Both the position numbers and the translations under genes were made by a program. A stretch of 64,000 bases of DNA, taken from Utricularia gibba (lineage: Eukaryota; Streptophyta; Magnoliopsida; Lamiales; Lentibulariaceae). The stretch's first letter is position 1; every line of letters begins with the position of its first letter. The notes below the pieces were generated by a model, which ran no database searches, was not told where the DNA came from, and saw only the letters and a program-made list of their open reading frames with translations. The stretch spans positions 558,001 through 622,000 of the forward strand of contig NEEC01000020.1 of the NCBI GenBank assembly GCA_002189035.1, written 5' to 3'. This document shows positions 18,262 to 29,467 of the stretch, in pieces.

Positions 18262-21140
18262 ATGGCCACAGAAATGGAGATTGAGAGGGAAGCAATGGGA
18301 GAGATTTCAGAGGTGCAGCAAGCAGCTATGAGTATTCCTCCGTGGAAACAGCAGATAACAATCAGAGGGATACTTGCCAGTATAGTTATCGGGATTATTT
18401 ACAGTATAATAGTGATGAAGCTGAATCTTACAACGGGGATTGTTCCAAACCTCAACGTCTCTGCTGCTCTTCTTGCTTTTGTTCTCATTGGAACATGGAC
18501 ACAGATTCTTGAAAAGGCCAATATTGTGACCACACCATTTACTAGACAAGAGAACACAGTTATTCAAACTTGTGCTGTTGCTTGCTATGCCTTAGCTTTG
18601 GGAGGTGATTCATTTTGAGCTCTGGATGCTTTTGTTTTGTGTTGCTTGGTTACCGAATAATCCAAATGTTAAGTTGTGTAACCAGGTGGCTTCGGTTCAT
18701 ATCTTCTGGGATTGAACAAGAGAACTTATGAGCAAGCAGGGGTTGATACAAAAGGGAATCCACCTGGGAGTTACAAAAATCCAGGGCTTAATTGGATGAT
18801 CCCCTTCCTTTTGGTTGTCAGCTTTGTTGGATTATTAGCCATGGTTCCCCTGAGAAAGGTGAAAGCACAGCCAAGAAGTTGAAATTGTATTCTACATGCG
18901 TGTTTTGTTTGGTTTCCTCATCCTCATTTTTTTTTTTTATTTGCAGATAATGATAATAGATTACAAGCTAGCATATCCAAGTGGAACAGCAACAGGTGTT
19001 CTTATCAATGGATTCCATACAAAGAAAGGAGACAAAGCAGCAAAGTATGGTCATCCTCTTTTAGCTGTTGAGATTAGAAAAGGAAATCAGTTACTAATGG
19101 CAATTAACCTGGCTTTCTAAATGAATCTTCAGGAAACAGGTGAATGGATTTCTAAGGTTCTTCTCCCTCAGTTTCATCTGGAGTTTCTTCCAATGGTTCT
19201 ATTCCGGTGGTGAGCAGTGTGGCTTCATACAGTTCCCAACATTCGGCTTGAAAGCATGGAGACAAACGTGCAGTCCATTATTCTCATTTTCTAACTATTG
19301 CTACTCTTTTCAATTGCAACCATTAACTAAAACAAAGTTGATTTCTGCAGATTTTATTTCGACTTCAGCATGACATATGTAGGAGCCGGCATGATCTGCT
19401 CCCATCTGGTGAATTTTTCTCTAGTTTTTGGAGCTGTACTTTCTTGGGGAATCATGTGGCCCCTAATACATGCTAACAAGGGGAGCTGGTTTCCAGCAGA
19501 TATTAGTGAGGGTAGCATGAAGAGTTTAAATGGCTACAAGGTTGGTCTAAGAACCTTCATCCTCCATGTGGAATTTCAAATTGGTGTTGTGCCTAAGCTT
19601 CATTCTTGATCATTATTTCCCTTATGTACACAGGTATTCATTTCAATCGCCCTTATTCTTGGTGATGGGCTCTACAATTTTGTCAAGACTCTCATCATCA
19701 CTATCAGAAACATGCATGCTACGTTCAGAAAGCATCATTTTGGAATAGGTGATCCCTAGTGCCATTTGACCTTAAATTTTCTTCTCAGATTACATAGAAG
19801 TTGATCTTGTGTGAAGTTTAAACAGTTATAATCACATCGTTTTAGCTTATTCGTACACATGCTTTCTCCTCTCCTCCATCTGTATGTGTTATGTTTCTGT
19901 ACAATTGTGTCAAGAGTCCCATCTTCACTATCAGAAACTTGCATGCTACATTCAGAAAGCATCATCTCGGAATAGGTGACCCATAGTGCCATTTTACCTT
20001 AAACTTTCTTCCCAGATTGCATAGCAGTTGATCTTGTGTGAAGTTTCAATGGTTACAGAAGAATTGTCTTCTTAGTTTATTGATGCACATGCTTACTCTT
20101 CTTCTCCCTGTGTGGAATATGTCTGCTGTGGTTTATTCTTTTGCACTTCCAACTGCATTCCATGGGAGACTTTTCTTATCTTGCTAACATGTATATCAAC
20201 AGTGAGACCAGAAGAAAAGGGGGAGAACTTGGATGACATCCAACAAAATGAAGCCTTCATGAGTGAAAGCATTCCTCTGTGGGTGGCTTGTGCAGGATAC
20301 ACATTCTTTGCCGTGATCTCCGTTGTCGTCATCCCGATTATGTTTCCTCAGCTCAAGTGGTACTACGTGCTCGTCGCATATATCATCGCCCCCACTCTGA
20401 GCTTCTGCAACGCCTATGGAGCTGGTCTCACTGATATAAACATGGCCTTCAACTACGGCAAAGTGGCTCTCTTCATCTTGGCTGCTCTTTCCGGGCAAGA
20501 AAATGGAGTCGTCGCCGGACTTGTTGGATGCGGTTTAGTCAAGTCCATGGTTTCCATCTCCTCAGACTTGATGCATGACTTCAAAACAGGGCATCTCACA
20601 CTCACATCTCCTAGAGCCATGCTCATCAGTCAGGCAATCGGCACTGCCCTCGGCTGCCTGATCGCCCCTCTCACATTCTTCCTCTTCTACAAGGCCTTCG
20701 ACGTCGGAAACCCGGAGGGCATCTACAAGGCGCCATACGCATTAATCTACCGGAACATGGCGATTTTGGGAGTTGAGGGCTTCTCAGCCTTGCCACTCCA
20801 CTGCCTGCAGCTGTGCTATGGCTTCTTTGCACTAGCAGTCCTGATAAACTTGGTTAGAGATGTGATCCCACAGAAGTTGGGCTTCTGGATCCCCCTTCCG
20901 ATGGCAATGGCCGTGCCATTTCTCGTCGGAGCCAACTTCGCCGTCGACATGGGGGTGGGGAGCTTGGTGGTTTATCTGTGGCATAAGATTGATAGCAAGC
21001 AGGCTGGTTTGATGGTTCCTGCGGTTGCTTCAGGGCTGATATGTGGAGATGGGCTCTGGATATTGCCTTCCTCCATTCTTGCCTTGGCGAAGATCAATCC
21101 CCCCATTTGTATGACATTTTTGCCCTCAACTAATTCCTAA
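18262..21140 (+). CDS. YSL: Yellow Stripe-Like oligopeptide-family transporter (metal-nicotianamine), 7 exons
   Basis: YSL proteins carry Fe, Cu, Zn or Mn chelated to nicotianamine or related ligands across membranes. My exons are 18262-18604, 18686-18858, 18947-19044, 19133-19267, 19351-19540, 19634-19748 and 20203-21140. They total 1992 nt (663 aa, close to the usual 670) with every junction in frame. Family blocks include [91 protein letters not shown] and [16 protein letters not shown]-like segments; there are many membrane spans. The ATG at 18262 ([10 protein letters not shown]) fits family N-termini better than the in-frame ATG at 18226. The last codons (after PPICMTFL) run into array block X. 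A 227-bp tandem duplication enlarges intron 6. It appears to be the only intact YSL gene of the cluster. Confidence 0.93.
19673..20127 (+). repeat. 227-bp tandem duplication of the end of YSL exon 6 plus intron
   Basis: 19673-19899 and 19900-20127 align throughout: both carry ACTATCAGAAAC.TGCATGCTAC-type exon sequence followed by GTGA.CC.TAGTGCCATTT. The second copy includes a complete pseudo-exon 3' end with its own GT donor, but it lies wholly inside intron 6. Divergence of roughly 15-20% by eye indicates it is not recent. Confidence 0.75.
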
Positions 21141-22178
21141 TGAAAATTGAATTGATTAAACGATAATTGAATATAGTTACAAACTAATATTAATTAAAAA
21201 TTATTAATCGAATACTTGTATAATTTTCTATATATTTTTGTTTATTATTAGTATTTAGGTTTGTTTAGAATTATTGAATTAAGATATAAATTAAATGATT
21301 AAAGGTTTTATTAGAAAATATAAATGTTTGTATTTTAGATGATGAAATGTGCATAATATTGTGTTGATATATTGAGAAATCAGACGGAATAAAGTATTTA
21401 TAAAATTCATCGAAAGAGTCTAATTATAATTGTTTCATCAAATACAAAATAAACGAAAGTAAATCTAGGAATCTAATGATGGTATACTACATTGATTATT
21501 GATAGAGAAGGGAGCGTGTTTAAATATGATCACCTTAATCTTATATGAGGTTTTTTATTAAGAAAATAATAACGTAAAATCGTGAGAATTGAATACATAA
21601 AATATATAATATCATGTAAGGCGAGCATGAATAGTAATGAGATGGTAAACAATCAACAGGGATGTTGAGTGTCTAAAAAGAAAAGAATATAAAGACACGG
21701 ATCTAGTGGCCATATCTCAAATTAGTTATGTATGGTGAGTAGACTTTTTGAAATAGATAAACTCTTTTAATTTTACATGAAATTGAGGATAACATAAAAC
21801 ATTGAAGATTGAATGTGTGAAACAGATAATATTGTGCCATATGAGCATAAGTCATGACATTTAACTACATCCATGTGCCGAATGCACTGGAATCATCAAT
21901 TCCAATGATTATCAGATTGTAACATCTTTCATCTACACAACTATAACAATTTATAATGTGTTAATATCACATTTCTCTATAATAACCATTTTATAAGATT
22001 ATCAATCTCATATTATTACATATTTATCGAACACACGAAACTTAACATCAAACTATGTCATATATAAACGTTACTTTGGCAATTATTTACATAAACATCT
22101 ATTAATAATATTTCTCAAATCAAATCATCACCAATCACAAAAACTGAACATTACTAGAAGCATCAGTATTTTATGAAT

Positions 22179-22310
22179 TTAACCCTCCTCCTGTCCCCCA
22201 TGTGATCTATTTCTCCAACAACCGCAAATTAAATAACCTATGAGGGTAATAAGAAAGGTACATAAAAAAATGGAGATTACAAAAAGTATCAGAATGTATA
22301 TGATGTCCAT
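22179..22310 (-). CDS. Micropeptide gene copy C: 43-aa membrane peptide
   Basis: Starts MDIIYILILFVISIFL, continues through a helix to LIGYLICGCWRNRS and ends HGGQEEG, TAA. It is three codons longer than copies A, D and F, an in-frame difference. Here the ATG begins directly at the first base after the acceptor TTTTGCAAG; the 10 nt seen elsewhere are missing. The intron is 22311-22692 and the TATA-like TTTAAATA is at 22753-22746. It lies 1.04 kb downstream of the intact YSL gene, tail to tail. Membrane localisation is inferred from hydrophobicity only. Confidence 0.55.
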   Translation of the reverse strand: MDIIYILILFVISIFLCTFLITLIGYLICGCWRNRSHGGQEEG

Positions 22311-23999
22311 CTTGCAAAAAAAATATTATAATTAATAAATAATTAAAAAAATACTTTCAAAAAATAGAAATATAAATAACATAATTTATCTAGTCTAATG
22401 ATTTTTCGATTCTAATATCCGTATTTTGTTAGTTATATTCGGTTATTTGATTAATTGAGTCTCCAAATTTCATATTTTTACTAATATAAAACCTCAAATC
22501 AATTCAATGAAAAATACAGTTATATTACATGTTTGATTTATATTTAACTGATAAAATACATTAAATCAATTATTTATATTTTTAAAAATATGCAATAAAA
22601 AACGAACATTTCAATAACTATATATCGAAAAATCGATTAAATGGAATACAATTTTTTCTTATATTTCAAAAACGAAATAGAACAAAAGTTACCTATCAAA
22701 TATGCTTTGGACTTTGAATGACCCATTACATTTGCATTGATAATATATTTAAAGGGAAATAAATGAATTTTGTGAATTCAAAATATAATTTTAATAATTT
22801 AATTTCAAGGGAATATTATTATTATTTTGACATAAAAAAATTATTTTTGAAATAATATTTTTTTTATTATTAACAACATACGAAATGTGATGTGTGGATG
22901 ATTTTGATTTCGAAAATTTTTAAAATTCGTTCAAATTTTACTTTTAAAAAATAAAAATATTATATTATAAAAAATAAAAATCTATTTGGGAGATATTTTT
23001 CTATTAAACATGAATAAATCTTATTTTAAAGAATAACAGAAATAAAAAATTGCTCCTTCTTTTATATAAACTATTATTTTATTTGATTACGGTCTTTGAT
23101 TATTAAGAAATTATTTTAATAAAATATAAATTAGAGTTTATGATTTTAAAAAAAATTGAAAATGACTTTATATTTATGTTATTTTTAGAGAATAATTCAT
23201 TTATTTTTTTAACTAATTTTATAATATTTTTTAATAATGAATTATTTAAAATAAATACGATGTATCTCCAACTATTATTATATCAGTAAAGATTATTATC
23301 TTATATTTCAATTTTTTAAAACCAATTATACTAAATTTTTGTTTATTAAAAAATGTAATAATGTTTTTTCCATTGGCTAATTCCCAAGGAAATCGAATCA
23401 GTTAAACGATGATTAAATATAATTACACACTAATAATTGATTAATAAATATTACTCGAACATACAACAATTATTTGCTCGTCAATAAATTTAAATAATAA
23501 TATATTATATTGGTATTCGTATAATTTTTATACATATATCTAGTATCTAAATTTGATTAGAATTTCATAATTAAGATTCAGATTAAGCAATTAAGCATTT
23601 TATTAGAAAATACAAGTATTTCTAGGTGAATTTTCGGGAAGCATTGTGGAAATAATTTTTTTGACCACAATAGTCTTACATTCTTGATTGTCGAATAGTA
23701 AACAACATTAGAAAATTATAATGATTTCTTAGATGAGTGTTATGAATTCTACCAGTTATTATTTTTATAATAGTTTATAGAGAAATAAGTAGTAATTTAT
23801 ATAATGATAAATATGTAATAAAATAAATTTCATTTTTATAAACATATTATTTCTTTAAAATGGATCGTGTAAGTTCTTTTTTTGTTTATTTATATTTCAA
23901 ATTTTTTTAATAATGCTATAAAAAAATTTTATTAAACACTTTATTGCAAATTTTAATGTGAATATCACCACTTTCGAATTCTAGAATATGTAAAAAATG

Positions 24000-24450
24000 A
24001 TGGAATAGGCATTGCCCTCGCCTGCCTAATTGCCCCTCTCATTCTTCCTCTTCTACAAGGCCTTCGACGTCGGAAACCTGGAGGGCATCTACAAGGCGCC
24101 ATATGCATTAATCTACCGGAACACGGCGGTTCTCGGAGTTGAAGTCTTCTCAACCTTGCCACTCCACTGCCTGTAGTTCTGATGAACATGATCAGAGATG
24201 TAATCTCACAAAAGTTGGGCTTCTGGATCCCTCTTCCGATGGTGATGGCCGTGCGGTTTCTCATCAGAGCAAACTTCGCCGTCGACATGGGGGTGGGGAG
24301 CTTGGTGGTTTACCTATGGCATAAGATTGATAGCAAGCAAGCTGGTTTGATAGTTCCTGTGGTTACTTCTGGGTTGATCTGTAGAGATGGACTTTAGATC
24401 CTACCTTCCTCTTATCTTGCTTTGGCGAAGATCAACCCCCAATTTGTATG
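24000..24450 (+). pseudogene. Truncated copy of the YSL 3' exon
   Basis: Corresponds to about 20630-21115 of the intact gene, starting at GGCA.TGCCCTCG. It carries a deletion of about 20 nt in the codons for [13 protein letters not shown], in-frame stops (CTGTAG and GACTTTAG) and small deletions near its start. The codons for [13 protein letters not shown] (here [13 protein letters not shown]) and [20 protein letters not shown] are still clear. It ends in the same array block as the intact gene, just before peptide copy D. No function is expected. Confidence 0.85.
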
Positions 24451-25102
24451 ATATTTTTTCCCTCATTTAATCCTTACTCGAACACATGACAATTATTTGT
24501 TAATCAATGAATTTAAATGATAATATATTATACGAATACTCGTATAATTATATGTCTTTTTATGTGTATTTTTTTTATTTAGATTTGATTAGAATTAACA
24601 AGGATGCTCTAAGAGGAGAGAATGTAAGGATAGAGGTCTACTAATGATCTTATATTGGCTATGTACAATAGATAGGATGTGTTTAAATATGGAGAATCTT
24701 CTAATCTTGTATAATACAATTTCTTTATAATTGGATAACGTAAAATCGTGAGAATTAGTTATATGAAATGGACAGTATCGTATAAGATGAAGATGAATCA
24801 TCACATTTCGTCAAACTGATTCGTTGGATGCACTGGAATCATCGATTCCAACGAATTCCCAGTTTCTACATCTTTCATCTACAGTAATAATTTATAATGT
24901 GTTAACATCACATTCTTTGGAATAATCAGTTCATAAGATTACCAATCTCGTATTATTACATATTTATCGAACAAATGGAACTCAACATCAAACTATGTCA
25001 TACATAAATGCTCCTTAGGCAATTATTTATATAAACATAGTAGTATTTTCCAAATCAATCGTAAAAACCGAACACTTCCAGAAGAATCGGTATTTTACGA
25101 GC

Positions 25103-25225
25103 TTAACCCTCCGCTTGTCCCCCAGACGATCTATTTCTCAAACAACCCCAAATTACATAACCTAGGAAGGCAATAAGAAGGCAACAGAAAAAAATGAAGA
25201 GTACGAAAAGTATCAGAATGTCCAT
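25103..25225 (-). CDS. Micropeptide gene copy D: 40-aa membrane peptide
   Basis: Starts MDILILFVLFIFFCCLLI, then AFLGYVIWGCLRNRSSGGQAEG (given here as two parts of one ORF), TAA. It has the best-preserved promoter (TATAAATA at 25637-25630) and splice sites (donor GTAACT at 25578, acceptor TTTTGCAG at 25236). Uniquely, an ATG in the leader exon (25610) is in frame with the main ORF after splicing. That would add about 14 residues (MDHSTLKSFDRSGI). This ATG sits about where transcription should begin, so it may not be used. It lies next to the YSL 3' fragment, as copy C lies next to YSL. Confidence 0.6.
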   Translation of the reverse strand: MDILILFVLFIFFCCLLIAFLGYVIWGCLRNRSSGGQAEG

Positions 25226-26136
25226 GATGCCCGACCTGCAAAACAAATATTATAATTAATTGATAATTCAAAAATATTGTCAAAAAATCGAAATAGAAAT
25301 AACATACTTTACCTAGTTTAATGATATTTCGGTTCTAATATCCATATTTTGTTAGTTATATTCACTTATTTGATTGATTGAATATACTAATTTCATATTT
25401 TTGCTAATATAAATACTCAAATCAATTAAATAAAAAAATATATTAAATTGATAATTTATATTTTTAAAAATATGCAATAAAACCAAACATTTTAATAACT
25501 ATAAGTTGAAAAATCGATTAGACGAAATATAATTTTTTATAATATTTCAAAAACGAAATAGAACAAAACATTAGTTACCTATCAAATGACTTCAACGTTG
25601 AGTGATCCATTGCATTTGGATTGATGATATATTTATAGAGAAATAAATGAATTATGTGAATAAAAAATATAATTTTAATAATTTAGTTTCAAGAGAAAAT
25701 TATTATTATTTTGAAAGAAAAGATTTTTACTTTTTAAATAATACTTTTCTTTATTATCAACGACACAAGAAATGTGATGTATGGATAATTTTGATTTTGA
25801 AAACTTTTAAATTACTGTTGTGTAAATTAAGAATCGATAAACCAAAAAATTGAATTTAAAGACAGTGAATTTGATTCCACTTATATAATTTTTTAATGCA
25901 ATTGAACATTAAAAACATTACTTCAAATTTTTTTAAATTGATTTTGTTTTTAAAAATTAAAAATATTATATTATAAAAATTAAAAGTATACTTAAGAGAT
26001 AATTTTCAATTAAACATGAATAAATATTATTTTAAAGAATAACAGAAATAAAAAGTTATTCTCTCTTTTATATAAAAAATTAATTTATTTGATTACGGTC
26101 TTTCTTTTATATTAGAAGGATTGATATTTTACAAAT

Positions 26137-26259
26137 TTAACCCTCAGCATGTCCCTCGTGCAATCTATTTCTCCAACAACCTCAAATTGCATAAATTAGG
26201 AAGGAAATAAGAAGGCCACCGAAAAAAATAAGGAGTATGAAAAATATCGTAGCGTCCAT
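26137..26259 (-). pseudogene. Micropeptide gene copy E, inactivated twice
   Basis: The frame is retained for 41 codons (starts MDATIFFILLIFFGG, ends GHAEG) but codon 26 is TGA where other copies have TGG. The acceptor AG is also lost: position 26270 is A where intact copies have C on the plus strand. The TATA is CATAAATA. Two independent defects make it a clear pseudogene. Confidence 0.7.
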
Positions 26260-26501
26260 GATGTGCAAAATGCAAAACAAAATTTTAGTTAATAAATAAT
26301 TCAAAAAATACTGACAAAAAATCGAAATACAAATAACATAATTTATCTTGTTTAATGATTTTTGATTCTAATGTATGTCGTTTGTTAACTATATTTAGTT
26401 ATTTGATTAATCGAGATTCTAATTTCATATTTTTACTAATATAAAACATCAAACTAATTAAACAAAAAATACAGTTATGTTGAATGTTCGATTTATATTT
26501 G

Positions 26502-26711
26502 AAATATTAATAAAATAAATTAAATCAATGATTTATATTTTTAAAAATATGCAATAAATCGTACATTTCAATAAATATAAGTCAAAAAATCGATCAAATT
26601 GACTATAAATATTAATAAAATAAATTAAATCAATGATTTATATTTTTAAAAATATGCAATAAATCGTACATTTCAATAAATATAAGTCAAAAAATCGATC
26701 AAATTGACTAT
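26502..26711. repeat. Exact 105-bp tandem duplication
   Basis: 26502-26606 and 26607-26711 appear identical by eye. They fall in the intron of peptide copy E. Perfect identity, in an array whose other copies differ widely, implies a very recent duplication or an assembly artefact. Confidence 0.85.
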
Positions 26712-27764
26712 AAATTTTTATTATATTTTTAAAAATGAAATAGAAAAAAATATTACTTACATGTAAAAGGTAACTTGGATATTAATTGACCCATTTCATT
26801 TGTAATGATGATATATTTATGGGGAAGTAAAAAAATTTTGTGATTTATTTTCATTTCTGTAAATTTGAAATATAATTTCAATAATATATTTTCAAGGGAA
26901 TAAAAACATTATGCTGACAGAAAATATTTTTATTTTTCAAATAATATTTTTCTTGATTATTAACAACACAAGAAATATGATATGAAGATAATTTTGATTT
27001 TAAAATTTTAAATTGATTTTGAAAATAAAAAATGATTCTACATTTATATTATTTTCAGATAAGAATTTATTTTTTATAATAAAATTAGTTTTATAGTATT
27101 GTTATATAATAAATTGTTTAAAATACATATTATGTTGTTATTCTAACCTAATAACAAATTATAACATAAGTATGAAATATAATAAATTGATATGATGTTG
27201 TTGAAAATAAATTGTAAAATTGATAGTTTAATTTCTATTTTTCGTTTCTATTATCTTTCAAAAAAAAATTATAAAATTATAAAAAAAATATTAAACACTT
27301 TAATGCAAATTTTTTAGTTGACTAGGGCATTGGGGATGATGCAATTCTAAACTCGAATTTTAACGTGTAAGTCATTTTCGGTTTCTGGAACATTTAAATA
27401 TGATGAAATAATGTAAAATTTCTTGTTTGTAGTGCAATCCTATGCATTACTGCGGGGCATTTGGACTCGTGGATGATCCCTAGACCAAAGGTGACTTCGC
27501 TCACTGTTCGCTTCGAATGTGATATCAGTTTGTAATTTGTGCGGAATTGCATTATTCCCAACCTTAACAGTTTGTAATGTGTCTTCACATTTTCCTTTAA
27601 TATCAACTACATCTAAATTTATTAAACAAACGAAATTCAACGTCAAACTATATCATATATCAACGTTCATTCGAATTTTTTACATGACCATATACTAGTA
27701 GTATTTCATAAATCAAACCATCATCCATCATAAACCCAGTTCGATGGATCGGTATTTTACGAAT

Positions 27765-27887
27765 TTATCCCTCAGCCTGGTCATTGCCTGACTTCCTACA
27801 CTCCCAAACTTCATAACCTATGAAGGTAACAAGAATGAAGGCAAAGATGCCCATAACTATATAAAATACAGTTAGTATCTCGATCAT
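27765..27887 (-). CDS. Micropeptide gene copy F: 40-aa membrane peptide
   Basis: Starts MIEILTVFYIVMGIFAFILV, continues TFIGYEVWECRKSGNDQAEG, TAA. It is the most divergent open copy: the second residue is Ile instead of Asp and the Cys pattern is reduced, but IGY, W.C, the basic residues and QAEG are kept. It has a strong TATAAATA (28134-28127). The intron is short (27895-28064, 170 nt), with donor GTAATT and acceptor TTTTGCAG. Survival of the frame despite this divergence is the best sign of selection in the family. Confidence 0.6.
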   Translation of the reverse strand: MIEILTVFYIVMGIFAFILVTFIGYEVWECRKSGNDQAEG

Positions 27888-28769
27888 GTCTAATCTGCAA
27901 AACAAACATTATAATCACAAGTTTAATAACTATAAAATCAAAAAGCCGATCAAAATGAATATAGCTTTTATTGAATTTGGGATTTATATTTTCAAAAAAC
28001 AATCGATAAAATTGAAAATTAACAATAAGATTAAAAAATTGAAGCAGAACAATACATTAATTACCTTTCAAATGATATGAGCTGGACTTAGGATATTGAG
28101 TACCCATTGTATTTGCATTCATGATATATTTATAGGAGAGTGAATGGATTTTGGTGATTTATTTTGCATTTTGTGAATTTACATACAATTTTAATAATAT
28201 TTTCAAATGCACCGAAATTATAAAGGCATTTCATTTTCCAATAATTTTAATAGAAAAAATTGCTAATTTTTTCAAATAAGATTTTCTTTATTATTAATGA
28301 TACAAGAAATGTTATAATTGATTTTATTAATTAAATTGATAATTGATTAATAGAAAAACCGAATTGAAAGAAAATGAATTTGCTTTTGTTTTTTTTTAAT
28401 TTTTGAAGAAAATGAAAAAATAGATATCCTATTGTTCAAATTTCATTTAACTCATTTTTAAATTAAACAAATTAAAATAATTTATTGGAAAAAAACAATT
28501 TGAAATCTCTTTGGGAGAGGTTTTTCTTCCAAAATAATATTCTTGGATTTTATTTTTAAATACAAACAATTTCTATTCTAAAAAATATCAGTAATTAAAA
28601 TTAAAAAATGATTAATTTTCATTTTTTGATATATTTTGAATTTCTCATTTTTTAAAATAAAAAAGAATATTAGTATGTACAAAATATAACATTAATTTTT
28701 AAAATTATGTGGAGGTGGTGGTATTTGGGCTTGGGCTTGTGCATGGTGACCAGAAAATGGGATGATAAT

Positions 28770-28847
28770 TGGGCCGAGTAAATGAGCCTATCTGAAGACG
28801 ATACGAGGCCCTTATTTATTTGTGAGGATGTTTTGCTGAAACCCTAA
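28770..28847 (+). promoter_or_regulatory. Site II and telo-box elements of the P1 gene
   Basis: TGGGCC at 28770-28775 and AAACCCTAA at 28839-28847, upstream of the ATG at 28899. This pair is the known signature of plant ribosomal protein promoters, linked to TCP factors and growth-dependent expression. Confidence 0.65.
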
Positions 28848-28898
28848 TTTCAATTGAAGCCGCGGTGGCAGCATTCACGTTTCTGGTTTCTATCGGAG

Positions 28899-29467
28899 AT
28901 GTCGATCGGAGAGACGGCTTGCACCTACGCTGCCCTGATTCTTCACGACGATGGGATCTCAGTGACCGTGAGCTACTTGTCTTATTTTCCGCTCCGTTTC
29001 ATACATTTATCGTTTTGGCATTCAGATTTCGGATCCTCTGTTTTGTAGGCCGAGAAAATTGCTACGCTCGTGAAGGCTGCGAATTTGACAGTGGAGTCGT
29101 ACTGGCCGAGCCTCTTCGCGAAGCTTTGCGAGAAGAAAAACATTGAGGATCTTATCTTGAACGTTGGTGCTGGTGGCGGCGGTGCTGCGCTGGCTGTTTC
29201 TGCTCCGGTGGGCGGCGCTGCCTCGGGCGGTGCTGCACCGGCGGCTGCTGCTACGGTGGAGGAGAAAAAGGTACTAGCTTTGCCCTTAAATGGCCTCTTC
29301 ATTACCTGAAGTGCTTGAAATGAAACCCTGTCAATGATGACCTGTCTTGTAGAAAGTAAAATTGGTTTCATGATTATTTATTTATGATCTGTGCTTTGCA
29401 ATATTTCTTCCAGGAGGAACCGAAAGAAGAGAGTGATGACGACATGGGTTTCAGCTTGTTTGATTAA
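28899..29467 (+). CDS. RPP1: 60S acidic ribosomal protein P1, 3 exons
   Basis: A component of the ribosomal P-stalk that recruits elongation factors. Exons 28899-28967, 29049-29270 and 29414-29467 give 114 aa, the normal size. The N-terminal domain reads [19 protein letters not shown], then [16 protein letters not shown]-like (here [14 protein letters not shown]). An Ala/Gly-rich hinge follows. The invariant acidic tail is [13 protein letters not shown]. All junctions are GT-AG and in phase. Its promoter has site II and telo-box elements. Confidence 0.97.

Larger units (their letters stand above)
9895..28160. repeat. Array of duplicated units, each carrying a micropeptide gene
   Basis: A recurring order is seen in minus-strand units, read along the plus strand: boundary block X, about 0.9 kb of 3' flank, peptide ORF, intron, TATA box, about 0.6 kb of 5' flank, then block X again. 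X contains TTGGCTAAT or similar, then GGAAATCGAATC and TTAAACGATAATT. Copies of X start near 9895, 16425, 21125, 23370 and 24465; an inverted one lies at 12375-12475. A second shared block links 16625-16820 with 27435-27645. Units A and G face each other head to head, so 9.9-14.4 kb is a large imperfect palindrome. A (TA)n run sits at about 9997-10021. Divergence between units is substantial, so most duplications are old. Confidence 0.75.
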
